A DNA stretch of 64,000 bases from Microbacteriaceae bacterium (GTDB lineage Bacteria; Actinomycetota; Actinomycetes; Actinomycetales; Microbacteriaceae). The stretch is taken from assembly GCA_025464995.1 (NCBI GenBank), contig JAODMO010000011.1:62001-126000 (forward strand), in the 5' to 3' direction. The notes beneath the pieces are model-generated. The model was not told where the DNA came from. It saw only the letters and a program-made list of their open reading frames with translations, and ran no database searches. The position numbers and the translations under genes are program-made. Each line of letters opens with the position of its first letter. Position 1 is the stretch's first letter. Shown here in pieces: positions 37,201 to 45,390 of this stretch.

Positions 37201-37856
37201 CGCGATGCTTCTTTCTGGTGGTCGAAGTGGGCGAGCAACAGGTCACGCGAACCGGCGATGTGCTCTCGGGTGAGTCGTGTGGCGAGGGATGCGTCGCCGG
37301 CGGTCACCGCGTCGAGAATGCCCTGGTGCTGGGCGCCCACCTCGGCCGCGGTGAGCAGTCGTCCGGCCTGCACCTGCCCGATGCACAGCTCGATCTCGCC
37401 CATGATCAGGGCGTGCATTCGGGCGAGGCGGGGGCTCGGCTGCCCCGCGACGAGCGCGCGGTGAAACGCGATGTCCTCGTCGGCGAAGGCCTCGCCCGCG
37501 CGGGCGTTCGCGAGCAGGGCACGGTGGGCGGCGAGCGCCTCGGCGGGCAGCGTGCCGCCGCTGGCGAGGCCGCCGACGGCGGCGCTCTCGACGACCGCTC
37601 GGCTGTCGAACAGGTCGAGGATGTCGGCGCGGCTCAACACGGGAACGCGCGCCGTCCGGTGCGGCTCGCGCCGCAGGAGGCCTTCGGCGACGAGGCGCTC
37701 GATCGCCATCTTCGCGGTCGGGCGGGCGACGCCGAAGCGCAGCGCCACGGCCGACTCGGTCACCGTCGTGCCGGGGCTCATGTGCTGGCTGATGATCGCG
37801 GAGCGGAGGGCGGCGTAGATCGCATCGGGGCGGACGGATGCAGCATCCGATGTCAT
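37197..37856 (-). CDS. GntR/FadR-type regulator, probable lactate regulator
   Basis: A 219-residue repressor with a winged helix at residues 10-75 ([41 protein letters not shown] quoted as [18 protein letters not shown]). It has a C-terminal FCD all-helical domain (residues 85-205) in which metal/ligand residues are suggested by [13 protein letters not shown] and [13 protein letters not shown]. It is co-transcribed with lldD, with a 4-bp overlap. Two perfect TTGTnnnACAA sites lie just upstream, indicating autoregulation of the regulator-lldD operon. Confidence 0.88.
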   Translation of the reverse strand: MTSDAASVRPDAIYAALRSAIISQHMSPGTTVTESAVALRFGVARPTAKMAIERLVAEGLLRREPHRTARVPVLSRADILDLFDSRAVVESAAVGGLASGGTLPAEALAAHRALLANARAGEAFADEDIAFHRALVAGQPSPRLARMHALIMGEIELCIGQVQAGRLLTAAEVGAQHQGILDAVTAGDASLATRLTREHIAGSRDLLLAHFDHQKEASR

Positions 37857-37878
37857 GGCACCTCCGCCGTCATCGCTC

Positions 37879-37916
37879 AGATTGTTTTACAACCTAGCAG
37901 ATTGTTAGACAATCTG
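37879..37916. promoter_or_regulatory. Twin GntR operators
   Basis: TTGTTTTACAA (37882-37892) and TTGTTAGACAA (37902-37912) both match the FadR-family operator TNGTNNNACNA. Their centres are exactly 20 bp, two helical turns, apart. The second is embedded in the 19-bp perfect dyad CAGATTGTTAGACAATCTG. They begin 26 bp upstream of the regulator's ATG. Confidence 0.8.
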
Positions 37917-38135
37917 GAAGAGCGCCATTCTCCGTCGCGCGGGAGAGCCGACCGTCGAACCGGCTTCCGTGCCGTGGGCGCATGGATGAGAAGCAGCCCT
38001 ACACCGGCGGCGTGCCGTCAGGTACTTCATCGGCGCGCCTTCCCGCGACCAGCGTCGCCTGTTTGCCCCACCGCTCTGTTGCGTCGTGTGACGGCTTCCC
38101 GTGACAGCCGTGGAGCGCCGACCTATCGTCGTTGC

Positions 38136-38453
38136 ATGACCCACTCACCTGACGACGCATCCGCAGATCGGCCCACCACCGGCGCCGTCGCGATGATGCG
38201 CTGTGGCTACGAGACCGGGTACGAACTGCACCCCATCCAGCGGCTCGCCGCGGTCGCGGCCGCGAGCCACTGGCGCGACGCCGTGGTCAACCAGGCATCG
38301 ACCGACGGATGGCTCGAACTCGTCGACCTCGATGGCGTCGTGTCGCGCGTGTGGCACTACGAGTCGATCGACGTCGCCGAGGGCGAACCGGTGTCGCTGC
38401 ACGACCAGTACGGCGTGCTCGCCGTAGGGCGCGCGCTCTACAGCGTGCGCTAG
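38136..38453 (+). CDS. Small conserved hypothetical protein
   Basis: A 105-residue soluble protein with the core YELHPIQRLAAVAAASHWRDAVV, cited as HPIQRLAAVAAASHWRDA, and the ending RVWHYESIDVAEGEPVSLHDQYGVLAVG. That ending looks like a small beta-rich domain. I do not recognise a named family. The ATG at 38136 gives the compact product; open sequence extends far upstream but is not protein-like. It is convergent with, and overlaps by 4 bp, the Met/Cys-rich gene. Confidence 0.55.
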   Translation: MTHSPDDASADRPTTGAVAMMRCGYETGYELHPIQRLAAVAAASHWRDAVVNQASTDGWLELVDLDGVVSRVWHYESIDVAEGEPVSLHDQYGVLAVGRALYSVR

Positions 38454-38866
38454 CCGGCTACCGGCATCGACGCCTTGAACGCCTCGCATGCGGCGACGGC
38501 GTTCGTGCATACCTCGGCGCACATCCTGCAGTGGTCGCTCATGTCGGCGTGCATCATGCACTCGGTGGCGCACGCGCGGCACATCATCATCGTGGCCTCG
38601 AGCATGCCCATCATGCTGGCCATGTCGTAGCCCATCGGACGCATCATCATCCGCATCATGGCGTTCGTCATGTCGGCAGTGTTGGCGCACATGCTCATCA
38701 TCTTGCCCATGTTGTCGCCCGAGCCGGCGTCTGCGCACATGAGCGAGGCCTGCTCGGCGGCGGAACAGGCCTCGATGCACTCCTGCATGAGCTTCATGTC
38801 CATGGCCATGCCCATGGTCATCGAGTCGCTGGACATCATGCTCATCATCTGGTCGGTCATGTTCAT
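38450..38866 (-). CDS. Met- and Cys-rich four-helix (DUF326/Csp-like) protein, putative copper storage
   Basis: A 138-residue protein with about 36 Met and 11 Cys. Cys come in CxxxC and CxxCxxxC spacings, for example ECIEAC, MCRACATEC and HCRMCAEVC, on helices, as in the four-helix copper-storage proteins Csp and DUF326 proteins. The N-terminal 30 residues are mostly Met (MNMTDQMMSMMSSDSM) and may form a flexible Cu(I)-binding tail. No signal peptide is evident, so it is probably cytosolic like Csp3. No copper-responsive regulator adjoins it. Function is inferred from composition and spacing. Confidence 0.7.
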   Translation of the reverse strand: MNMTDQMMSMMSSDSMTMGMAMDMKLMQECIEACSAAEQASLMCADAGSGDNMGKMMSMCANTADMTNAMMRMMMRPMGYDMASMMGMLEATMMMCRACATECMMHADMSDHCRMCAEVCTNAVAACEAFKASMPVAG

Positions 38867-38989
38867 TGGAAGCTCCCTGAGTCGTGGCGGCGTTTATCAC
38901 GAAATGCTACGCCGCGCCGTACCCGCGCCGACAGGGGGAGTGGGACCTTGCTCGGGCAATTGGTCGTCGCTCAGCGTCGACCCCGCCGC

Positions 38990-39859
38990 TCAGAGCCGCA
39001 CCAGGGCGCCGGTGCCCGCGCCTGCCGACACGTGCGGTGCGACCGCGGCCGCGAACGCGTCCCGCGTGCGCGCGGCGACGTTCGCGTACGTGTCTTCCCA
39101 GATCTCCTTGTTGAAGATCTCCACCTCGATGTCGCCGGTGTACCCGGCGGCCTCGACCGCGGCGCTGATGCTCGCGAAGTCGATCACGCCGTCGCCCGGA
39201 TAGTGGCGCGCGAGCAGCACGTCGGCGGGCAGCGGTGTCGACCAGTCGCACACCTGGTAGCTCGCGATTCGCCCACCGGCACGGGCGATCTGCTCGAACA
39301 ACTGGGGGTCCCACCAGACGTGGAAGGTGTCCACCACGACAGCGGTCACGCCCAGCGGAAATTGTTCGGCGATGTCGAGCGCCTGCCCGAGCGTCGAGAC
39401 GACGGCACGGTCGGACGCGTACATCGGATGCAGCGGCTCGATGGCCAGCGTGACCCCGGCGGCGGCCGCATCATCCGCGAGTTCGCCGATCGCGTCGCGC
39501 ACCCTCTCACGCGCGCCGACGATGTCTTTTGAGCCCGCCGGTAGGCCGCCGGCCACGAGCACGAGCGTCGGGGCGCCGAGCGCGCTCGCCTCGGCGATCG
39601 CACGCCGGTTGTCGTCGATGCTCGAGCGTCGCTCGGGGCCATCCGCCATCGTGAAGAAGCCGCCGCGGCACAGGCTCGAGACGCGCAGTCCGCTGTCTTC
39701 GATCTCGCGGATGCTGCGGCCGAGGCCCCTCCCCTGCACCGGTTCGCGCCAGAGCCCGATGCTCGAGTAGCCGGCGTCGACGGTGGCTGCGATCGCCTCG
39801 GACAGGTCGGCGTACTTGATGGTCGCCTGGTTGAGGCTCAGTCGCGGGTGGGCGGTCAT
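38990..39859 (-). CDS. Sugar phosphate isomerase/epimerase family protein (TIM barrel)
   Basis: A 289-residue AP-endonuclease-2-like TIM barrel of the IolE/xylose-isomerase-like superfamily. It has the metal-ligand pattern Glu in LAIEPLHPMY, Asp/His in VVDTFHVWWD and Glu in GDIEVEIFN near the end. These enzymes isomerise, epimerise or dehydrate keto-sugars. It is the last gene of a three-gene operon and its ATG overlaps the DUF993 stop. The substrate is unknown; partners suggest a 3-keto or keto-acid sugar derivative. Confidence 0.85.
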   Translation of the reverse strand: MTAHPRLSLNQATIKYADLSEAIAATVDAGYSSIGLWREPVQGRGLGRSIREIEDSGLRVSSLCRGGFFTMADGPERRSSIDDNRRAIAEASALGAPTLVLVAGGLPAGSKDIVGARERVRDAIGELADDAAAAGVTLAIEPLHPMYASDRAVVSTLGQALDIAEQFPLGVTAVVVDTFHVWWDPQLFEQIARAGGRIASYQVCDWSTPLPADVLLARHYPGDGVIDFASISAAVEAAGYTGDIEVEIFNKEIWEDTYANVAARTRDAFAAAVAPHVSAGAGTGALVRL

Positions 39860-41061
39860 GCGCCGGCTCCCGTCGGGAGATCGACGCCGTTGAGGCGGAG
39901 CAGGCCATGCCACCGGTCGGCCGCGAGTTCGGGACTCTCGAGCGCCCCCGAGCGGTTCGCGATCCGCACGATCTCGCTGAGGTGCGGCAGCGATCTGGCG
40001 GAGTGCAGCCCGCCGACCATGGTGAACGCCTGCTGGTGTCCGTTGAGCCACGACATGAAGGCCACACCTGTCTTGTAATAGAACGTCGGCGCGGCGAAGA
40101 TCTGCCGCGAGAGGTCTTCGGTCGGCCCGAGGATGCTCTCGAACTCGCCGCGATCGCCGGCGTCGAGCGCCTGGATCGCCGCGGACGCGCTCGGGGCCAG
40201 CGCGGCGAACGCGCCGAGCAGCGCGTTGGAGTGCTGCCGCCCGGTCGGCGAGCCCGTCGAAGCGCCGCCGGATCCCGCGATCAGTCCGACGTAGTTGAAG
40301 TCGTCGCCCGTGAACATTGTCGCCGTCTCCGGCAGGCGGCCGCGCACGGCGATCTCGGCGATCGGATCGAGCAGGCTCATCTTGATGCCGCTCACGTGCT
40401 CGGCGTTCTCGGTGATGATCTCGAGCACGGTCGAGCTCGCGGTCGCGGAATCCGTCGACCCGAAATAGCCCGCGAGCGAGGGGTCGAAGGCGGCACCGAG
40501 CCAGTGCAGGATGACCGGCGTGGTCGCGGCATCCAGCACCTCGCGGTAGACGCGCACGTAGTCGTCGGCGGATGTCGCGGCTCGAGCCAAGTGACGGCTG
40601 GCCATGAGCACTACCCCGGCACCGGCGTCCTCGCTGAAGTGCAGCTGCTCCTTGTAGGCGTCGATCACCGCGTCGAGAGTGATGACCTCGTCGTCGATGT
40701 GGTCGGTGTTCACACCGACGACGAGTGCGCCGCCCTCCTCGCGTGCCGCCTGGGCGCTGCGGGCGATGAGCTCGCGCGTCGCGGCGGCGTCGAGGCCCAT
40801 GTTCCGCTGAGCGGTGTCCATGGCGTCGGCGACCCCAAGCCCCCACGACCAGACGTGGCGGCGGAAGTCGATCGTCGCATCCCAGTCGATGTCGGCCGGC
40901 CGGCCGGGGGTGTTGTCGGCCGTGACGCGCGGCACGACGTGCGCGGCGGCGTACGCGATCCTGCTCACGAGCGGCTTCGTCGGTCGCGTGTAGGCGGGGG
41001 CCTCGCGGAGGTCGGCGGTGCTGGCGGCGCCCGCCGCGTCGAGGAGGTGGAGGTCGGTCAT
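39856..41061 (-). CDS. DUF993 protein, dihydrodipicolinate-synthase-like barrel
   Basis: A 401-residue protein of DUF993, related to the DHDPS/NAL class I aldolase superfamily. A candidate Schiff-base lysine is K227 in EHVSGIKMSLLDP, which lines up with the GIKDSS-type lysine strand of that superfamily. A strand VILHWLGAAFDPSLAGYF precedes it. A retro-aldol or dehydration step on a keto-sugar acid is a reasonable guess, not a demonstrated one. It starts 8 bp after the Gfo/Idh gene and overlaps the next by 4 bp. Confidence 0.75.
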   Translation of the reverse strand: MTDLHLLDAAGAASTADLREAPAYTRPTKPLVSRIAYAAAHVVPRVTADNTPGRPADIDWDATIDFRRHVWSWGLGVADAMDTAQRNMGLDAAATRELIARSAQAAREEGGALVVGVNTDHIDDEVITLDAVIDAYKEQLHFSEDAGAGVVLMASRHLARAATSADDYVRVYREVLDAATTPVILHWLGAAFDPSLAGYFGSTDSATASSTVLEIITENAEHVSGIKMSLLDPIAEIAVRGRLPETATMFTGDDFNYVGLIAGSGGASTGSPTGRQHSNALLGAFAALAPSASAAIQALDAGDRGEFESILGPTEDLSRQIFAAPTFYYKTGVAFMSWLNGHQQAFTMVGGLHSARSLPHLSEIVRIANRSGALESPELAADRWHGLLRLNGVDLPTGAGA

Positions 41062-41069
41062 GGTGTGTC

Positions 41070-42215
41070 TCAGCTCGTGGGGAGGTCGATGCGGCGCCCG
41101 CTGGCGTTCGACTCGAGACCGGCCTCGGCGAGGAGGACTCCACGCGCACCGGCGGTGAAGTCGTAGACGTGGGGCGCATCTTCGATCACGTGCAGCAGGA
41201 ACTGCTCCCACTGCGTCTTAAAACCGTTCTCGAAGTCGTCGTTGTCGGGCACCTCGAGCCAGTCCGACGTGTAGTCGTGCGTCTCGGTGAGGTCGGGGTT
41301 CCACGTGGGGCGCGGCGTGGCGTTGCGCGGCTGGATCCTCGCCCCGAACAGCCCGACGACCGCGCTGCCGAGCGTGCCGTCGACCTGGAACTCGACGAGC
41401 TCCTTGCGGTCGACACGCACGACCCAGCTCGAGTTCACCTGAGCCACGATGCCGCCCTCGATGTCGAAGACGGCGTACGCCGCGTCATCCGCCGTCGCCG
41501 TATATGCCGCGCCGTCTTCGCCGACGCGCGTGGGGATGTGGGTCGCGGTGCGTGCGTAGACGCTCTCGATGCGGCCGAACAGGTTCTCGAACACGTAGTT
41601 CCAGTGCGGGAACATGTCGACGATGATGCCCCCGCCGTCTTCGCTGCGGTAGTTCCAGCTCGGGCGCTGGGCCGCCTGCCAGTCGCCCTCGAACACCCAG
41701 TAGCCGAACTCGCCGCGCACGCTGAGGATCTGGCCGAAGAATCCGGAGTCGATGAGGCGCTTGAGCTTCTGCAGGCCGGGCAGGTACAGCTTGTCGTGCA
41801 CGACGCCGTTCTTGACGCCGGCTTCCCGCGCGAGGCGGGCGAGCTCGAAGGCCTCCGCGCTCGACTCGGCCGTCGGCTTCTCCGTGTAGACGTGCTTGCC
41901 CGCCGCGATGGCCTTCTTGATTCCCTGGACGCGGGCTCGGGTGACGAGCGCGTCGAAGTAGATGGTCCAGCGCGGGTCGGCGAGGGCGGCATCGAGGTCG
42001 GTCGTGTAGTGCTCGATGCCGTGCTTGTCGGCGAGCTCCGTAAGCTTCGCCTCGTTGCGGCCGATGATCATCAACTCGATCTGGTGGCGCGTCCCGTCGC
42101 TTGTGATGACGCCGCCCTGGTCGCGGATCGCGAGCAGCGACCGCACGAGGTGCTGGCGATAGCCCATGCGGCCGGTGGCGCCGTTGACGATGATGCCGAT
42201 TGTCGACTGTGACAC
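41070..42215 (-). CDS. Gfo/Idh/MocA family oxidoreductase
   Basis: A 381-residue NAD(P)-dependent sugar dehydrogenase from a GTG start. The Rossmann opening is unusual: IGIIVNGATGRMGYRQHLVRSL rather than GxGxxG (cited part NGATGRMGYRQHL). The catalytic lysine motif is HVYTEKPTAES, and the Tyr/Asp/His area is SEDGGGIIVDMFPHWNYVF. It is the first gene of the operon with DUF993 and the TIM-barrel isomerase. AAGAGAAGAG lies just before the GTG. A LacI-type operator at 42261 precedes it by about 45 bp. Confidence 0.85.
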   Translation of the reverse strand: MSQSTIGIIVNGATGRMGYRQHLVRSLLAIRDQGGVITSDGTRHQIELMIIGRNEAKLTELADKHGIEHYTTDLDAALADPRWTIYFDALVTRARVQGIKKAIAAGKHVYTEKPTAESSAEAFELARLAREAGVKNGVVHDKLYLPGLQKLKRLIDSGFFGQILSVRGEFGYWVFEGDWQAAQRPSWNYRSEDGGGIIVDMFPHWNYVFENLFGRIESVYARTATHIPTRVGEDGAAYTATADDAAYAVFDIEGGIVAQVNSSWVVRVDRKELVEFQVDGTLGSAVVGLFGARIQPRNATPRPTWNPDLTETHDYTSDWLEVPDNDDFENGFKTQWEQFLLHVIEDAPHVYDFTAGARGVLLAEAGLESNASGRRIDLPTS

Positions 42216-42257
42216 TGATGTCTCTTCTCTTCTCGCGTGGGACGCGGACCGCGGCGC

Positions 42258-42275
42258 TGGGAAAGCGTTTACCAC
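42258..42275. promoter_or_regulatory. LacI-type operator upstream of the Gfo/Idh-DUF993 operon
   Basis: GGGAAAGCGTTTACC resembles the LacI-family half-site pattern (GGTAARCGCTTTCC on the other strand). The same word, GAAAGCGYTTACC, recurs at 43581-43593 on the far side of the lacI gene. It lies between the lacI gene and the operon. Confidence 0.65.
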
Positions 42276-42411
42276 ACTATAGCCAGGCGGGGAGCTCTGG
42301 GCAAACGGTCATGGTGCGACACCGAGGCCGCACCATCCGCCCGCCGAACCGGACATGACGGAGTCGCGTGCAACCGCACCCGCAGAGGGCAGCGCCCGAG
42401 ACGCACCAGCC

Positions 42412-43461
42412 TCAGCGCGCCGCGACCCCCGGCGTGCTCGCGCGCAGCACCACGGATGTCGCGACGGCGAGGTCGCGCTCCGCGTCGGCGCCGCGCGGCC
42501 GGAGCGCGAGGGCAAGGGCCGACTCGCCCACCTCGAACAGCGGGATGGACACCGTCGTGAGCGCGGGGGTGACGTCGCGCACGGCCTGGATGTCGTCGAA
42601 GCCAGCGACGGCGACCTGGGTGCCCGGTTCGATGCCGCGGGAGCGGAACCCGCTCATCGCACCGATCGCCATCACGTCGTTCACCGCGAAGACGAGTTCC
42701 ACGTCGTCGAGGCCGCGATCGGCGAGCCGCACGGCGCCGTCGAAGCCGCCGTCGCGCGTGAAGCCTCCGCTCTCGACGTTGCGCGGGTCGAGGGTGATGC
42801 CGTGCTCGGCGAGCCCGTCGGAGAATCCGGCGAGGCGATCGCGCGCGGTGATGAGCGCGTGCTCGCCCGTGATCGCGCCGAACCGGGTGTAGCCGAGCCC
42901 GACGAGCGAGGTTGCGAGCGCCCGAGCGCCGCCGTAGTTGTCGATGCGCACGGTGTCGAAGGGCAGCTCGTGTTGGCTGACGAACACGACGCGCCCTCCG
43001 TTCCCCTCGAACGACTGCAGCTCCTGCGCGAGGGCGGACTGGTGCTCCTCCTCCGAGCTGCGGCTGCCGGCCAGGATGATGACGCGAGGTCGTTGCCCGC
43101 GGAGGGCGCGCACGAGCTCGAGCTCTCGCTCGGGGGAGCGCTCCGTCACCGACATGGTGACGATGAGCCCCGCCTCCTCCGACCCGCGGATGACACCGGC
43201 CGCGATCGACGAGAAGTAGGGGTCAGCGATGTCTCCGACGAGCAGCGCCACGGACGTCGTCGACCCCTTCGCCACTGCTTGCGCCGACAGATTGGTGGAG
43301 TAGTTGAGCTTGAGGGCCGCGGCCATGACCCGCTGGCGGTATTCGTCGTTGACGGTGCGCGCGCTGCCGTTCAGCGCGCGCGACGCGGTGGCCAACGAGA
43401 CGCCGGCCTCGCGAGCCACGTCGTGCAGGGTCACAGACCCGGTGCGCTGCGTCGTGCTCAT
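42412..43461 (-). CDS. LacI family transcriptional regulator
   Basis: A 349-residue repressor: helix-turn-helix and hinge in the first 60 residues (TLHDVAREAGVSLATASRALNG), then a periplasmic-binding-protein-like core. The core has VALLVGDIADPYFSSIAAGV and ITGEHALITARDRLAGF, and ends VAGFDDIQAVRDVTPALTTV. The effector is unknown. It lies between the oxidoreductase operon and the divergent DUF6807 gene; both flanks carry the same AAAGCGYTTACC word, so it most likely controls both and itself. Confidence 0.9.
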   Translation of the reverse strand: MSTTQRTGSVTLHDVAREAGVSLATASRALNGSARTVNDEYRQRVMAAALKLNYSTNLSAQAVAKGSTTSVALLVGDIADPYFSSIAAGVIRGSEEAGLIVTMSVTERSPERELELVRALRGQRPRVIILAGSRSSEEEHQSALAQELQSFEGNGGRVVFVSQHELPFDTVRIDNYGGARALATSLVGLGYTRFGAITGEHALITARDRLAGFSDGLAEHGITLDPRNVESGGFTRDGGFDGAVRLADRGLDDVELVFAVNDVMAIGAMSGFRSRGIEPGTQVAVAGFDDIQAVRDVTPALTTVSIPLFEVGESALALALRPRGADAERDLAVATSVVLRASTPGVAAR

Positions 43462-43579
43462 GCGCTTCTCCCTCGCGTGCCGCTCTCGTTCACGCATGGC
43501 GCGACCGGGTGATCCGGGCAACCGCCCGACTCGCCACAGCCTATTCGCCCAGCCCGTTCCGGGGGCGGCGGCTCGACCG

Positions 43580-43594
43580 AGAAAGCGCTTACCC
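43580..43594. promoter_or_regulatory. LacI-type operator between lacI and the DUF6807 gene
   Basis: GAAAGCGCTTACCC sits in the 173-bp divergent spacer, 42 bp upstream of the DUF6807 ATG. It contains the near-palindrome AAAGCGCTTA and matches the site at 42261 with one change. Confidence 0.65.
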
Positions 43595-43634
43595 GCTAGG
43601 CTCGTGGTTATTGTTCCGATGCGAAGAGGCGGGT

Positions 43635-44561
43635 ATGACGATTTTCACGGCCGAGGATCACGCGAGCGGCAGCGTCGTGGTCAGCGCCCATGGGGTCGAA
43701 CTCTTCACCTACGTCTACCGCTCGCCGGTCGACCAGCTGGAGTCACCACGCCCCTACCTCCATCCGCTCAAGACGCTCGCCGGTGAGACGGTCACCCAGT
43801 CGCGCCCCGACGACCATGTCTGGCACACGGGCTTGTCATGGTCGCTGCCCAACGCGGGCGCCCACAACTTCTGGGGCGGCCCGACCTTCATACGCGACCG
43901 CGGCTACGTGCAGCTTCCCAACAACGGCCGGGTCGACCACCGCGGTTTCACGGCGTTCGACGCGACGGATGCCGGTGTCGAACTCGAAGAACAATTGCAG
44001 TGGATGTCGGCGGCCGGCGATCCCGTCTTCACCGAGCGTCGGCGACTCAGCGCGACTGTCGCCGCCGACCTCGGCTCATGGACGCTCGTCTTCGACTCCG
44101 TGATGCGCAACGTGTCGGGCGGCGCCATCGACCTCGGCTCGCCCGCGACCGAGGGTCGCGCGAGCGCCGGGTACGGCGGCCTCTTCTGGCGCGGCCCCAC
44201 GTCGATGGGCCACGGAACCGTTCTCTCCGCCGACACGACGGGCGGCGAGGAGCTCATGGGCTCGAGCGGCGACTGGATGGGCTACTCGGCCGAGGCCGGC
44301 ACCGTGCTCATGATCGATCACGGCGAGAACCCGCGACATCCGACGCCCTGGTTCGTGCGCACGGAGGAGTACGTCGGCCTGTGCCCCGCTCCGTTCGCCA
44401 CCGATGCCCTCGTCGTCGCGGCGGGCGAGAAGGTGCGCTTCCGCTACTCCGTCGTCGTGGCGAACGGCCCGTCCGATCTCCCGCGCGCGACGGCGCTCGC
44501 CGTGGGGGCGAGCGCCGCTCCATCCACCCCGACCACCCGGGCAGAACAGGAACGATCGTGA
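43635..44561 (+). CDS. DUF6807 (PmoA-like) family protein
   Basis: A 308-residue beta-rich soluble protein. Landmarks are RPYLHPLKTLAGETVTQSRPDDHVWHTGLSWSLPNAG, cited as RPYLHPLKTLAG and DHVWHTGLSW, then WGGPTFIRDRGYV, YGGLFWRGPTS and HPTPWFVRTEEYVGLCPAPF. These match DUF6807, often labelled methane oxygenase PmoA by error. The family occurs in sugar-utilisation clusters and has a galactose-mutarotase-like appearance, but no reaction is established. It is followed with a 4-bp overlap by a broken Gfo/Idh gene and is divergent from lacI. Confidence 0.78.
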   Translation: MTIFTAEDHASGSVVVSAHGVELFTYVYRSPVDQLESPRPYLHPLKTLAGETVTQSRPDDHVWHTGLSWSLPNAGAHNFWGGPTFIRDRGYVQLPNNGRVDHRGFTAFDATDAGVELEEQLQWMSAAGDPVFTERRRLSATVAADLGSWTLVFDSVMRNVSGGAIDLGSPATEGRASAGYGGLFWRGPTSMGHGTVLSADTTGGEELMGSSGDWMGYSAEAGTVLMIDHGENPRHPTPWFVRTEEYVGLCPAPFATDALVVAAGEKVRFRYSVVVANGPSDLPRATALAVGASAAPSTPTTRAEQERS

Positions 44562-45165
44562 CCGCGTCCATGCCTCGCCGCGAACGCTATGCCCTGATCG
44601 GTACGGGGCACCGCGCCCAGATGTACCTCGACGCCCTGCGCGGCGATCACGTGGATGTTGCGGAACTCGTCGCCTGGAGCGACACGAACTCCGGGCGCCT
44701 CGACTTCTACGAGGCGGAATTCGTCGCCGCCGGTGCCCCTGTGCCGCTGCGATTCGCCCCCGACGACCTCGAGCGCGCCATCCGTGACGAGCGGATCGAC
44801 CGCGTCATTGTCACGTCGCCCGACTTCGCTCACGCCGAGCTGATCTCACGCTCGCTCCTGGCCGGCGCAGACGTCGTCGTCGAGAAGCCCATCACGCTCA
44901 CCGCCGACGGGCTGCGCCGCATCGCGTCGGCGATCGAGGAGAGCGGCCACAGCGTCGTCACGACGTTCAACTACCCGTACAGCCCACGCAACCCGGCGCC
45001 GCGCGAGCTCATCTAGTCGGGCGCCGTCGGCGACGTCACATTTGTCCAGGTCGAACGGGTGCTCGATACCGCCCACGGCGCCGACCATTTCTGGTGGATC
45101 GACGCCGCGCCCCGGCGCGTGTTCGCGAGCGGCGAGCTCGCTTCTACGGAGCGGCGAACGCGGAT
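44558..45165 (+). pseudogene. Broken Gfo/Idh/MocA oxidoreductase gene
   Basis: A GTG start overlaps the DUF6807 stop. The first 152 residues are a normal Rossmann half (YALIGTGHRAQMYLDALRG, VVVEKPITLTADGLRR) and end at an in-frame TAG (45014-45016) where the family usually has Gln. The same frame continues with SGAVGDVTFVQVERVLDTAHGADHF, then jumps to WWIDAAPRRVFASG, as if about 25 residues were deleted. RFYGAANADEL then reads on in another frame after about 45125. Stop, internal deletion and frameshift together make loss of function likely. The 152-residue fragment could still be translated. Confidence 0.85.
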
Positions 45166-45345
45166 GAGCTCGACGGGGGAGAGCGACACGGCCTCCAGGA
45201 TCTCGGCCGACGTGACGTCGCCCGTGGCCTCGCCGCTCTGGGTCATCGTCGTGCGCACGCGCACGCGCAGCGCTCCACGGCCGCGACGAAGAGGGCGAGC
45301 TTACCGGGGACGAGCCGCAAGACGTAGGCGGGGGAGACGCCGGCA
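45166..45345. other. Decayed sequence between pseudogene and rhaB
   Basis: No intact gene. On the minus strand MTQSGEATGDVTSAEILEAV and, in another frame, RLVPGKLALFVAAVE look protein-like, suggesting remains of a second gene disrupted by a frameshift. Identity is not recognisable. Confidence 0.35.
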
Positions 45346-45349
45346 GCGG

Positions 45350-45390
45350 CCGGTTTCGATATGGTCGCTGCGCGACCCGCTCAACCAGCG
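45350..45390. repeat. Palindromic repeat at the end of rhaB
   Basis: CCGGTTTCGATATGGTCGCT and CGACCCGCTCAACCAGCG are the two ends. The last 19 bases equal hemH 1228-1246. The rhaB stop codon (complement at 45381-45383) lies inside it, so the repeat codes the last residues PAG of the kinase. Confidence 0.6.

Noticed and set aside
45017-45264. Separate small gene on the minus strand over the broken oxidoreductase
   Set aside because: Only part looks protein-like, it is interrupted by frame changes and lacks a credible start; treated as decayed sequence.
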